NCBI RefSeq assembly: GCF_008831285.2
Contig: NC_045139.1
Location: 7,970,204 to 8,030,203, forward strand
Direction: 5' to 3'
Source of the DNA: Nymphaea colorata
Taxonomy: Eukaryota > Streptophyta > Magnoliopsida > Nymphaeales > Nymphaeaceae
Length of the DNA: 60,000 nucleotides
Part shown: positions 12,931 through 24,179 of the stretch, in pieces
Position numbering within the stretch: the first letter of the stretch is position 1
Layout: each line of letters opens with the position of its first letter
Position numbers and translations under genes: made by a program
Notes under the pieces: generated by a model
What the model was told of the DNA's origin: nothing
The model's input: the letters and a program-made list of their open reading frames with translations, nothing else
Databases searched by the model: none

Positions 12931-12998
<68 letters not shown>
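12931..12998. repeat. Three-part (CA)n(TA)n(GA)n microsatellite
   Basis: CA (12931-12960), TA (to 12980) and GA (to 12998) runs follow one another without interruption. Confidence 0.95.
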
Positions 12999-13429
12999 CC
13001 GTGACTCCTATGTTTAATTTGTATCCCATGAGGAAACCCAAAGGGAACTACATACAAACACTTGCTCTCAAGTGATCACCATGCAGAATAAGAAATCCTA
13101 GCTTCAAATTGGTTAAAATTCTGTCAAGGTCACCAAGACTTGGACCGTGGCAAGCCACATGCGATGGGTGGCGCATATCTGCCGTCCTTGAGGCATCTAG
13201 GTTTTGGGGACCATGGAGGAGATGCGATACTTTGTCAACTTCAACGACCTCGAGAAGGGAAACTTATGGCTAAGGTCAAATAAATAAAGGAAGTTCATGT
13301 TTCTCTAAAATAGATTGCACATCTTTATTTATTCGAAAACAAGCATCACAAATAAATAAAGTTTCTAAAATGAAAGAAAGTTCATCGCTAAAATAGAATG
13401 CACAACTGAAACCGGTGACTTGAGACCAA

Positions 13430-14450
13430 CATGAGCTGCTTTTTGCCGCTGCGCCTGCACATCAGGTCATTTGTATAGCCCCTCTTCAGCTGATCCACAA
13501 AGAACTCTCCCCATTTTCCGATCCTTAACAAGAAGAGGGTATGAACTCAAATACCACATGATTAACTATCACAAACCTTTCTGACCTAAAGCAGATTTTT
13601 TGAAATTTGTGGAACAAGTAGGATGTCATTCAGCTTGAAAAAATTTATAGCATGACTAATAAGAGCTAATCCAATATTAGCAATAGGTAAAGAGGAACCG
13701 TTACCTATTTGAATCCATCCATACCTTGATAGGAAGACTGCAGAGACTTGTTGCTAAGACTGTTTGTGATGTGATGAGAGGCACCCAAATCCGGGTACCA
13801 GTTCTCATCACCAGAGGATGCGTTGCAGTAGAGAAAGCCTTGGCCGACCCATCTGAGTTCAATAAATGAGAAATCTGCTTGTATTGTTTAGCTGTGTGGC
13901 CTGGTTTGTCACATTTGACACTTAACAGACCACCTTACTGCCCTCTTGATTTTGATTTTTGCTATTGTTGTTCCACTAACTTTTTTTGTCTATTCCACTA
14001 ATTTCTGCCTCTGTAGTCGCCATTTTGCTGATCAGAACTGTTATTTGCCTGATTTTGAGCAAAGTTAGCTGACAGTAAGAGACTCAGTCGGCTGATCACT
14101 AGATGTCTGAAGTAGAATTTTATGTATTAATAACCACCCATAGAGCTCATTTAGAGAGACAGGTTCTACACCCGTGCCCACAAATATCTTAACCACCATA
14201 TTACATTATCTCTAAAGGATATGCATGACCAGGTCATCCTCATCAATCAGTTTAGCCACAATGATCAATTGATGTGCATTAAGTTCAGCATGCTTGAAGT
14301 ATTCGTCAATGCTTCTGTCCCTTTCCTAAGATCCTGAAGATGCATTTTAAGTAGCAGAATTTGGCCCCAGATTGGGTGGCATAAGCATCTTCTAGATGCT
14401 TTCCAAACTTCACGTGAAGTCCTAAGTCCAATGACTTGGCTATGGACTGA
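13430..14450 (-). pseudogene. Ty1-copia gag-protease fragment (antisense)
   Basis: Read on the minus strand, the order is: a UBN2-type gag helix region (LTESVHSQVIGLRTSREVW, about 14450-14390); a CCHC-like knuckle fragment (CDKPGHTAKQY, about 13915); the protease motif DLGASHHIT (about 13780), in which the usual Ser of DSGA is replaced by Leu; a pre-integrase IGNGSSLP-like segment; and the end of the LLQGQLEEGLY-type block near 13480. The frame is broken repeatedly. The order fits the 5' half of a copia polyprotein. There is no integrase, RT or LTR on this strand next to it. Confidence 0.75.
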
Positions 14451-14509
14451 TTCTGTTAAAGAAGACAGAATCCAACTTATGGACCTCCTAGTGTCAATAC
14501 AGCCTGCCC

Positions 14510-15390
14510 AATCTGCATCTTACCTTGGGGTTGAAATTGATAGGCAAGGAGATCATCTCACCTTGAAGTAACAGAAATATACTCTTGACCTATTGGATAA
14601 AACATGCATGATGGATTGTAAGCCTGCTGAAACACCCAGTGTTCTGAACCAAATGATGAGTATAAATGATGGGGAAACATATGAAGGCCACACCAAATAT
14701 CGCAGCATTGTTAGTGCTTTGCAATATTTAACATTTACCAGACCTGATATTACCTATGCGATAAATCAAGTGTCTCAATTTCTGCATGCACCGAGGGACA
14801 CACATATGAATGCAGTTAAAAGGATACTAAGGTATCTCAAGGGAACTGCTGGAGATGGATTAATGTATTGTAAAAGTGAAAATGAAGCTGTTGGTCATGA
14901 ATTAATCACATATACTGACGCTGATTGGGCTGGAGATCCAGACGAAAGAAGATTTATCTCAGGTTTTTGCATCTTTATAGGCAAAAATTTAGTAACTTGG
15001 AGTAGTAGAAAACAAAAAGCAGTTGCAAGATCAAGTATAGAAGCTGAATACAGATGTATGGCTGCAGGGATGGCAGAAGTGACTTGGATTCGACACTTGC
15101 TAGAAGATATAGGAGAAAAAATTAAAAGCTTAGTACTAATGTGTGACAACCAAAGCGCCATCAACATTGCTTTCAATCCTATACAACATGGCCGAACAAA
15201 ACAAATTGAGATTGACCAGCAGTTTATCAGGCAAAAGGTGGAGAATAAAGAGATAGAACCAGTCTTCGTTGGAACCAATGAACAAGCTGCTGACATATTT
15301 ACTAAAGGATTGACAAAGTATCAGTTTTGGCTTTTGAAAGGCAAACTGTTCATGATTCAAAACCATGCACAACTTGAGGGAGGGTGTTAA
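14510..15390 (+). pseudogene. Ty1-copia reverse transcriptase tail and RNase H
   Basis: The frame starts with the end of RT (YLGVEIDRQG, then an in-frame stop in a KYTLDLL context at about 14568). It stays open from 14593 to 15390. RNase H landmarks are present in order: TFTRPDITYAINQVSQ, YTDADWAGD, SSIEAEYRCMA, CDNQSAINIA, the HGRTKQIEID helix and ADIFTKGL. The final KGKLFMIQN...EGGC and polypurine GAGGGAGGG lead straight into the LTR at 15385. The element lacks everything upstream of the RT tail, and an antisense copia fragment sits there instead. Confidence 0.9.
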
Positions 15391-15826
15391 ACAACAGATT
15401 TTCGGATCCTCCATCTAGATCCAAAATCCAACACGTTGAACGATGTCTCACGTTATTCAGTGCCCTTGTAATATGTGAAGTCTCTTAGGATTCTACATTC
15501 ATGTAAACTGTGTTGAGGCATTCAATGTCCTTGTAATATGTGAAGTCTCCTAGGATTCTATGTTCTTGTAAACTGTGTTGAGGTATTTAATGTCCTTGTA
15601 ATATATGAAGTCTCCTAGGATTCTACGATGAAGAGTCTTTTAGGATTCTGCAATTGTAACTGTTCTCTCTTATAAATATGGGCCACGTAGACCATCCTGG
15701 TCACGACTTCTTCTTCTCAGCTTCTTCTTGTTTCATTTTTTCTCTCTCTACCTTCCTGCGTGAATACAGATTTCTAGTTGCAGATATTGGTGCCAGATTT
15801 CTATCAAAAACTAATCACACTTAACA
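15385..15826 (+). mobile_element. 3' LTR of the copia element at 14510
   Basis: The LTR opens with TGTTAAACAAC immediately after the polypurine tract and closes with CTTAACA, giving matching TGTTAA/TTAACA ends over 442 bp. A TATAAATA box lies at 15671-15678. The internal phrase CCTTGTAATATGTGAAG is present three times (15464, 15529, 15594) at an exact 65-bp period. No partner 5' LTR is visible in the window. Confidence 0.8.
15464..15658 (+). repeat. 65-bp triplication inside the LTR
   Basis: Three units start at 15464, 15529 and 15594, each with CCTTGTAATAT(G/A)TGAAGTCTC(T/C)TAGGATTCT. They lie just upstream of the TATA box, so they occupy the position of an LTR enhancer. The third unit is modified at its end. 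Confidence 0.85.
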
Positions 15827-16415
15827 GTTACAAATAAAATACACAAAAAAATAATACATATTACAAGTTCGCCACCACCCATGTGCTTTAGGCGTGTGAT
15901 GAAAATAAATCGGGTCTGACTCGACCCAAACCTTGACATAACAACCCCCTTCAAGTTGTGCATGAGGTTTGATCATGTACAGTCTATTTTTCAGTTCCCA
16001 AAAATGATGGCATGTGTGACCCTTCCACAGAACCATCAGAATGATATTTCTAATGATTACCACTTGGAGTCAATAATGTCACAATCAGGAGGAAGATCAA
16101 CAAGTTTCTAGGTGCTCCGATGAACCAAGGCATCCATCTCATCTTGCATAGCTTGTCTCCACTGGGTATCTAATAAAGCCTACTGGTGACAAGTAGGAAC
16201 TGCATGGATAGTTAGAGTTTAAATAAATTGTTGCATACTTTTATCAACACCATCAGTAGAAACAAAATGAGAAATGGGATGTAAAGTACATTATCTCTGG
16301 TCTTTGCAAAGAGCAATAAGTAAGTCCTGACAAGGATCAGATATATCTATAGTGGCCTCAGATAGACTATGTGTACTCACCTCAGATGTACTTACCTCCT
16401 GAAAAGAAATTGGGG
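15827..16415 (-). pseudogene. Ty1-copia fragment (antisense): RT start joined to RNase H end, internally deleted
   Basis: On the minus strand, 16330-16045 reads the linker and RT N-terminus (CTLHPISHFVSTDG; QAMQDEMDALVHRST, stop, KLVDLPPD; then DSKW). The conserved Trp codon has become TAG. From about 16000 it jumps to the very end of RNase H (LKNRLYMIKPHAQLEGGC) and a polypurine GAAGGGGGTTG. Only about 120 bp of putative LTR (15827-15946) remains before the neighbouring LTR. The catalytic RT core and most of RNase H are missing. Confidence 0.75.
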
Positions 16416-16669
16416 TGTTGACGTGTTTTAATGTACGGGTCTAGGTCTGGACCCGGTCCAGTGTGTGCTCCTATTTAGGCCTGTTGAGACTCTACTTGTA
16501 TCTTGGTAACCCTAATTTTTGGGTGTGAATGAAATCTTAAGAGAGAGAGAGTCTGGTTGCTAGTGGGCACTAGTTCCTCCTCATCCGTGGTTTTTTCCCT
16601 CTTGTTGAGGGTTTTTCCACGTTACATCGTGTTCATCGTATTCTTTTTCCTATTTTTCGTGTTTCTACA
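16416..16669 (+). mobile_element. 5' LTR of a Ty1-copia element
   Basis: The LTR runs 254 bp from TGTTGACGTG to TTTCTACA, and is followed with no gap by the primer-binding site. A GA run (16541-16550) and the end of a CT-rich leader lie inside. The 3' LTR is absent because the element is truncated, so LTR identity cannot be used for dating. Confidence 0.85.
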
Positions 16670-16682
16670 TGGTATCAGAGCC
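16670..16682 (+). promoter_or_regulatory. Primer-binding site for initiator Met-tRNA
   Basis: TGGTATCAGAGCC directly follows the LTR end. This is the standard plant copia primer-binding site, complementary to an initiator-tRNA sequence, and it fixes the element's orientation as plus. Confidence 0.92.
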
Positions 16683-17785
16683 AACGAGTTTGGGAATTTT
16701 CTTTGCGGTCGTGAAGTTCCGGCCCTGACCTTCCCATCACTCGCTACCATCGCCGCCCGGATGCATCGCCTGAGATCGTTGCCCTCTCCAGACCGACGTC
16801 GGAGATTGCTGTCGCCCAAAGTTTCCCTCTGCTTCTCCACTTGGTTCTGAGTTTCTTGTTTGTGCTCGTATTGGATCACCGTTTGAGTGGTGATCGTCTG
16901 CCGCCGTGAAGTTCCGGTGGACACCGTCGACTCTTGCTGGTTTACTATACGAGCTCCTTCACCATCGACTTGTGGATGACCTACCAGCGGATTTGATCGA
17001 AGGAGAACTGATTTGAGGGCCGTTTGAAGACGATCGTGCCATGTTCTGTATACTCAGTTTTAACAGGTCTCACTAAGCCTGTTTCTGTCCGAGCTTCAAT
17101 CGAGGGCTCAATCGGCTGTAACTTTTGGGGGTTTTGATTCTGATCGCTTCCCAACAAATCAATCTGTCGAAGGGAAGTGGAATCGTGTCAATCGGTGCAG
17201 TATTGAGTGAGATTCGAGCTCAAGAAATTTGATCAGACACTGTTCTGCTTTACTGCCGTCCAGTCCCTGTTTCCAGTGACTTTTTCGACGATCGGACCGT
17301 TGGATTTTTATGATTCCGGTGGCATTCGGTTTCCAACATCCAGGTGATCCTCTCCACCAAGTTTGACGTCGATCGGACTACAGATGGTGTTTCTGGAGGC
17401 GACGGACAGAATCTGGCAGAAATCGACGGAGTCTTCCTGAAGCAGGCGACAGGCAACCCGTGACTTCAAGGCTCAACGTCCTTAGTGTAGACTGCTCGGA
17501 TTCAGCCCAATTTGGAGCGTCCACTTCTTGGCTTGTACTCTTGCTGTGATCCAAATTTCAGAATTTTTGGAGGTGTCTACGATTTTATACGATTTTTCAA
17601 GTGAAGCCCTCTCCGACATGCCTGAAGCTAAGTTGTGCCTGAGGACTTTTCCCGACGGTCCCAGTGATCTCGCGCCTTGGATCATCAGCTACGTCGTCTG
17701 GCTGTCGTCCCCAGCATCTACAGCCTCTCTCATTCTGCGCCACCAGCATCGTTCAGGAAGAAATTTGGGTGTTCTATCGACGTGA
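16683..17785 (+). other. Leader/gag position of the copia element, no gag recognised
   Basis: About 1.1 kb lies between the primer-binding site and the protease. Short open frames (for example 17528-17785) show no UBN2 gag or CCHC knuckle. The stretch is less AT-rich than the surroundings. Either gag has been replaced or it has decayed beyond recognition. Confidence 0.5.
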
Positions 17786-20140
17786 TGACAGATTCCCGTA
17801 TGGGCGAGTGGATCATCGACAGTGGCGCTACTCACCACATGACCGGCGATCCTAAGGTCTTTCATGGGTATAAGCTTTCGTCAGGAAAGGAACGTGTTTC
17901 TCTTGCCGATGGTTCATCTATCTCTGTGGCTGGGAAAGGGAGTCTTGGACACCTGCCTTTTGGACTTCTTAGACAGTTGTTTCCTGATTTATGTTCCAGG
18001 TTAGACATGACCATGGTGTCCAGTGATGTCTGTCACCTGGCCAAACATGTTAGAGCTTCATATCCTTTGTCTAGCCATCGGTCTATGAGGTATTTGCCAT
18101 GATTCATTCTGATGTGTGGGGGCCTTCAGGGATTCCTTTTTGTCATGGTTTTCAATATTTTATCACCTTTATAGATGATTGTTTTCGTAACACGATTGTC
18201 ACCTTGTTGAAAGACCATAGTGATGTTATTAATGTCATAATCATAGAGACTTTCATTGCTTATGTGGAAACTCAATATGGAGCATCTGTTAAGACCTTTC
18301 AATCTGACAATGCTCGTGAGTATATGTGTCAGTCTGTTGATAGCTTCTTTCGAAAAAGGAGAATTGTTCACGAGACTTCCTGTAGTTATACTCCTCCTCA
18401 AAATGGAGTTGTTGAACGAAAGAATCGTCAGTTATTGAATATGACTCGGGTCAACGTCATGTTTCAAAAAGGTATTGGGGGGATGCTGTGTTGACCAGTG
18501 CGTATCTTATAAATCGTTTGCCTAGTCGTGTGTTGAATAGGCAGACGCCTCACTCTATGTTACCGGGGAGTCGTGAACCTTTTTCTCTTTCACCCAGAGT
18601 TTTTGGTTGTGTTTGCTTTATTCACAATCATAGCCCTCACATTAAAAAACTTGATCCAAGGTCTATTAAGGGCATATTTCTAGGTTATTATCCCACTCAA
18701 AAAGGGTACAAGTGTCAGGACCCTTCCACTGGGCCTATGTTACCAAAGATGTCACTTTCCTTGAACATGCTTTCTATTTTGGTGAAAATCCTCTTCAGGG
18801 GGAGAATTCTATGTCAAAGGAAGAGTATTCTCAGTATTCTCCGAGTCAGGAAATTCAGTTTACAGATTTTTTGGACTACATGCGTGAATATGTTGTCCTT
18901 CTATTGAGGTACTTGAACAGAAGAAAAATGAAGAATGTTCTACTGGGGCAGAAGAGGAATGCAATCGTCTGTTTGGGCAAGTTTACTTTAGGCGAAGAGT
19001 CTGTACAGATGAGATGACAGGTGGTGAGAATTCTACTCCCAATCCAGTTAGTCCTTCCCTGGATGACCCAAGTCGTGCTCAGAAGCAACCTGTTGAAGAA
19101 GAGAGTCAGACTGTTGTTGCAAGTGAAGAGCTTCCCATCGCCCTGCGAAAGGGTGTCAGGTCATGTACTCAACATCCTATTGATAACTTTGTTTCATATT
19201 CTAGACCGAGCAAGGACTACAAATGTTTTGTATCTTCTCTTTCTTTGGCTATGATTCCCAGGAATGTTGCTGAGGCTCAGAGTGATCCCAAGTGGACTTA
19301 TGCAATGCAAGAAGAGATGGAAGCCCTGGGAAGAAACATGACATGGGAAGTCGTAAAGATTCCTGAGGCAGCTCACTTGGTTGGATCTAAGTGGGTCTAC
19401 ACCATCAAGTACAAACCAGATGGAAGTGTTAAAAGATACAAAGTTCGTCTTGTGGCCAAGGGGTTTAGTCAGAAATATGAGATTGATTACTTGGAGACAT
19501 TTGCTCTTGTTGCAAAGATGAAGACTGTCAGAGTCATTATCTCCTTAGCTGTGATGAAGGAGTGGAAGATGGACCAACTTGATGTCAAGAATGCTTTTCT
19601 CAATGGAGACCTTGAAGAGGAAGTATATATGTGTATGCCTCCAGAATATGAGGAACCTGGAAAATGTTGCAAGCTAAGGAAAGCTTTATATGGGCTCAAG
19701 CAATCTCCTCGAGCATGGTTTGAACGACTTAGACTTGTCATGAGACAATGTGGATACCATCAAGGGAATGGAGTTCATACACTCTTTGTGAAGAGAAATG
19801 AGCAAAATGTTACTATTTTGTTGGTATATGTTGATGATATGATTGTTACAGGTGATGATGAAGATGAAATAATTAAGCTAAAGAAACTGTTGGCGATCGA
19901 GTTTGATCTCAAGGACCTTGGTAAGTTGAAATATTTCCTTGGCATTGAAATTGCTAGGTCTAGGACTAGCCTCGTGCTAAATCAACGGAAGTACACTCTA
20001 GATTTGTTAAAGGAGGCTGAGAAACTGGGGTGTAGACCAACTTCTACTCCTCTAGATGCTGGCCATAAGCTAAGTCTTAGAGATGGGGAGCCTCTCTGTG
20101 AAGAGGCTAAAAGAATATATCAATGTCTTGTAGAGAGAGA
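17786..20140 (+). pseudogene. Ty1-copia pol: protease, integrase and reverse transcriptase, truncated before RNase H
   Basis: The protease has IIDSGATHHMTGD (about 17812). A shortened pre-integrase zinc region is followed by the integrase (HSDVWGPS, FITFIDD, FQSDNARE, PPQNGVVERKNR). The frame then shifts through 18488 and 18712. From 19014 the RT is one long open frame with TWEVVKIPE, KWVYTIKYKPDGS, LDVKNAFLNGDL, ALYGLKQSPRAWF and the catalytic LVYVDDMIVTG, ending with the YTLDLLKEAEKLGCRPTSTP block. It stops matching after IYQCLV (about 20132), exactly where RNase H should begin. At least four frame changes make the copy non-autonomous, although the RT core looks well preserved. Confidence 0.9.
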
Positions 20141-20199
20141 GAGTCGTGAAAAAAGTTGCTTGCGCAAAAATAAAAAAAAAATTTGGACACAGATGTCGA

Positions 20200-23100
20200 A
20201 ATGGGTGCAGATCAACGGTCTTGTCTGATCCGAAAATTGTTGGACTTCGATCTTGGTATGGGCCTTAATCAGTGGTCTTCTCTGATCTAGAAATTGTTGG
20301 AATGAGATCCGGTAGTGGGCCTAGATCAGTGGTCTTATCTGATCCAAAAATTGTTGTATTAGAAACTAGTAGTGGGCCGGGACAAAAGGTCTTACATGAT
20401 CCAAAAATTGTTGCTCTTGCCACAGGTAGTGGGCTTGGATCAACGGTCTTATCTGATCCTAAAATTGTAGGATTTACATTGTGTTATTTCAAGAAATTCA
20501 TCAAAATGTTAGTAAGGGACTTCTTGACTATGTCAACAAAAAATAGGATGGTTGTAGTTGTATAACTGATGACTTGATTTCATGTCGAGCAGCTCCTACA
20601 CAGGTTTCCCAATGCAGGAGTCATGTAAGAACAAGTTATCACCTCAGATATCTAACATGGACATCGTGATTGCCTCTCACATGATCATTTCCTTCGTTAA
20701 CCAATGGTTTTCTTCCACAACGCCTCTAATATAAGGCTTCAAGATCCTCCAACAGTTTTCTAATTTCTCCTTGCAGTCATCTCCTCCCTTTAAATGCACT
20801 TCACAAAAAAGCCAAATAATGATGGAAATGCACGATGAGACCTACATACTTCAACAACCAAAAAACAACCTGAAACTAGACAAATTTGAGGGCAATCCCA
20901 CCAAAACATAAGCAAAAGCATAAGTGACAGTAGAACAACGGTCTTATCTGATCTGAAAATTGTTGGACTTGGATCATGGTATGAGACTCGATCAGTAGTC
21001 TTATATGATCTAGAAATTGTTGGAATGAGGTCGGGTAGATAGCCTAGATCAGTGGTCTTATCTGATCCGAAAATTGTTGAATTTCAAAATAGTAGTGGGC
21101 CCAGATCAATGGTTTTATATGATCCGGAAAGTGTTGAACTTGTCGTTGGCAGTGGGCTTGGATCAATGGTCTTATCTAATCCTCAAACTCTTGGATTTGC
21201 ATTTGGTTATTTCGAGAAATTCATCAAAATGACAGTAAGGGCATTCTTGCCTATGTCAACAAAAAAGGGTGGTTGTAGTTGTATAGCTGATGACTTGATT
21301 TCATGTTGAGCAGCTCCTACGCGGGTTTCATAAAAGGAGGAGTCATGTAAGCACAAAATAACACCTAAGATACCTAACATGGGCATTGTGATTGCCTCTC
21401 ACATGATCATTTCCTTCATTAACGAATGGTTTTGTTAAACAACGCTTCTAAGATAAGGCTTCAAGATCCTCCAACAGTTTTCTAATTTCTCCCTGCAGTC
21501 ATCTCCTCCCTTTCATGCACTTCACAAAAAAGCCAGATAATGAAGCAAAGGCACGATGAGGCCTACCTACTTCAAAAACCTAAACACAACCCAAAACTAG
21601 ATCAATTCGAGGCCAATTCCTCCAAAATATAAGCAAAAACATAAGTGACACCGGATCAAAGGTCGTATTTGATCCGAAAATTGTTGGACCTGGATCTTGG
21701 TATGGGCCTCGATCAATGGTCTTATCTAATCAAGAAATGGTTGGAATAAGATCGGGTAGGGGGTCCAGATCAGTGGACTTATCTGATCCAAAATTTGTTG
21801 GATTTGAAACTAGTAGTGGCCCGGATCAATGGTCTTATATGATCCAGAAATTGTTTCACTTTCCGCTAGTAGTGTCCTAATGGAGGAGTCATGTAAGCAC
21901 AAAATAACACCTAAGATATCTAACATGGGCATTGTGATTGACTCTCACATGATCATTTCCTTCGTTAACCAATGGTTTTGTTTCACAACGCTTCTAAGAT
22001 AAGGCTTCAAGATCCTCCAACAGTTTTCTAATTTCTCCTTGTAGTCATCTCCTCCCTTTCATGCACTTCACAAAAAAGTCAGATAATGATGCAAACTCAC
22101 GATGAGACCTACATACTTCAACAACCAAAAAACAACCTAAAACTAAACAAATTTGAGGCCAATTCCATCAAAATATAAGCAAAAGCATAAGTGACAGGAA
22201 AACAACGGTCTTATCTGATCCGAAAATTGTTGGACTTAGATCTTGGTATGGGCATCGATCAGTGGTCTTATCTGATCTAGAAATTGTTAGAATGAGATCC
22301 AGTAGTGGGTCTAGATCAGTGGTCTTATTTGATCCAAAAATTGTTGTATTTGAAACTAGTAGTGGACTCGGACCAATGGTCTTATATGATCCGAAAATTG
22401 TTGCTCTTGCCGCTGGTAGTGGGCTTGGATCAGCGGTTTTATCTGATCCTAAAATTGCTGGATTTGCATTGTGTTATTTCAAGAAATTCATCAAAATGTT
22501 AGTAAGGGACTTCTTGACTATGTCAACAAAAATAGGATGGTTGTAGTTGTATAACTGATGACTTGATTTCATGTCGAGCAGCTCCTACACGGGTTTCACA
22601 ATGCAGGAGTCATGTAAGCACAAGTTATCACCTAAGATATCTAACATGGACATCGTGATTGCCTCTCACATGATCATTTCCTTCGTTAACCAATGGTTTT
22701 CTTCCACAACGCTTCTAATATAAGGCTTCAAGATCCTCCAACAGTTTTCTTATTTCTCCTTGCAGTCATCTCCTCCTTTTCATGCACTTCACAAAAAAGC
22801 CGAATAATGATGCAAAAGCACGATGAGACCTACATACTTCAAAAACCAAAAAACAACTTGATATTAGACAAATTTGAGGGCAATTCCACCAAAATATAAG
22901 CAAAAGCATAAGTGACAGTAGAACAACGGTCTTATCTGATCTGAAAATTGTTGGACTTGGATCATGGTATGGGCCTCGATCAGTTTGGAATGAGATCCGA
23001 TAGTGGGTCTAGATCAGTGGTCTTATTTTATCCAAAAATTGTTGTATTTGAAACTAGTAGTGGAATCCGAAAATTGTTGCACTTAACGCTAGTAGTGGGC

Positions 23101-23340
23101 TTGGATCAACGGTCTTATCTGATCCTAAACTTGTTGGATTTGCATTGTGCTATTTCAAGAAATTCATCAAAATGATAGTAAGGGACTTCTTGACTATGTC
23201 AACAAAAATAGGATGGTTGTAATTGTATAACTGATGATTTGATTTCATGTTAAGCAGCTCCTACATGGGTTTCCCAATGCAGAAGTCCTGTAAGCACAAA
23301 ATACCACCTAAGATATCTAACATAGACATCGTGATTGCCT
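20200..23340. repeat. Nested tandem array: five units of about 720 bp, each with 57-bp minisatellite repeats
   Basis: Units begin at about 20200, 20937, 21655, 22200 and 22920; the third is shortened. Each has a minisatellite head (GGTCTTATCTGATCC-AAAATTGTTG), then a CAAGAAATTCATCAAAATG block, an AGCAGCTCCTAC block, a CATGATCATTTCCTTCGTTAAC block and a polyA-rich tail. A single partial unit without the head sits at 40828-41010. There are no transposon motifs. The array abuts the truncated copia pol on its left. Confidence 0.85.
20215..20480 (+). repeat. 57-bp minisatellite (five units) with 19-codon open frame
   Basis: TGATC-type cores start at 20226, 20283, 20340, 20397 and 20454, exactly 57 bp apart. 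Because 57 is divisible by three, the frame 20272-20565 encodes a 19-residue repeat of the type VVLSDPKIVxLETSSG. Comparable frames occur in later units (21052-21309, 22262-22546, 22948-23175). I see no promoter or known domain, so translation is doubtful. Confidence 0.8.
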
Positions 23341-23345
23341 CCCAA

Positions 23346-23721
23346 CTATGTCACATAGGTACAAGTCACCGCCCCTACCTTCGCCGCTCGCCATGCGTGG
23401 TCGTCGATGAGTGAAGAAGAAGAAACGAAACCAAATGAAACAAAAACGTGTTTAAGGGTTTCAAAAATTTTAATGTTAAAAAGGTTTAAAACGTTAAAAT
23501 GTAAAAATCGTTAATATTAAAATCGAACAAATTTGGAGTCGGTCAACTTTGACCGAGTCTGAAAAAGGTTGAAAATGACCTTGAGTGCATTGACTGCACC
23601 CGGTGCGGTCAATGCAGCATTCCTGCCGCACCCAGGGCCATACCCGCACCAGTACCGGTGTTGTACAAGTACTGTGCGGGTACTCCTCCTCCTCCTTAGG
23701 AGGAGTACCCGTGTGACAGAG
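23346..23721. mobile_element. Small non-autonomous hAT-like element with 8-bp target duplication
   Basis: The left end is CTATGTCACATAGGTAC; the right end, read inward, is CTCTGTCACACGGGTAC. The flanks CCTCCCAA (23338-23345) and CCTCTCAA (23722-23729) form an 8-bp target duplication with one mismatch. The ends match those of the 3.7-kb hAT element at 52035-55733. The duplicate block at about 40997-41015 reads ATTGCCTTTCAAATG with no insertion, so it is an empty site. Confidence 0.8.
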
Positions 23722-24179
23722 CCTCTCAAATAATTGTTTCCTTTGTTAACTATTGGTTTTGTTCCACAACGCTTCCAAGAGAAGGCTTCAAGATCCTCCC
23801 ATAGCTCTCTAGTTTCTCTGCGCAGTCATCTCCTCCTTTTCTTACACTTCACAAAGACGCCAGATAACGATGCACACGCACGATGCCACCTACCAACTTC
23901 AACAACCTAAAGCTAGCTAAATCCCAGGCTAAGAACACATGATTCACGACAATTCCAATGCTTTCATAGAATTGCTACAGAAAGCATGCATCAAACAAAA
24001 ACTAATCATAGAAACTAGACAAAACAAGCTTTCAAAAAACGAAAAAAGTTGTTCTACACATAAAGGTAAAATTTAGGTAAGATCAAGTAAATTTTAGAAA
24101 TTTAAAGTTTGTGCAAAAGAGTAGCAGAAAACAAACTCTAACAAGAATTCTATAATTTCCAATCTACAAGTCAAAAATT

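Noticed and set aside
20215-23340. CRISPR-like array
   Set aside because: The 57-bp units are contiguous with no unique spacers, the DNA is plant nuclear, and no cas genes are present.
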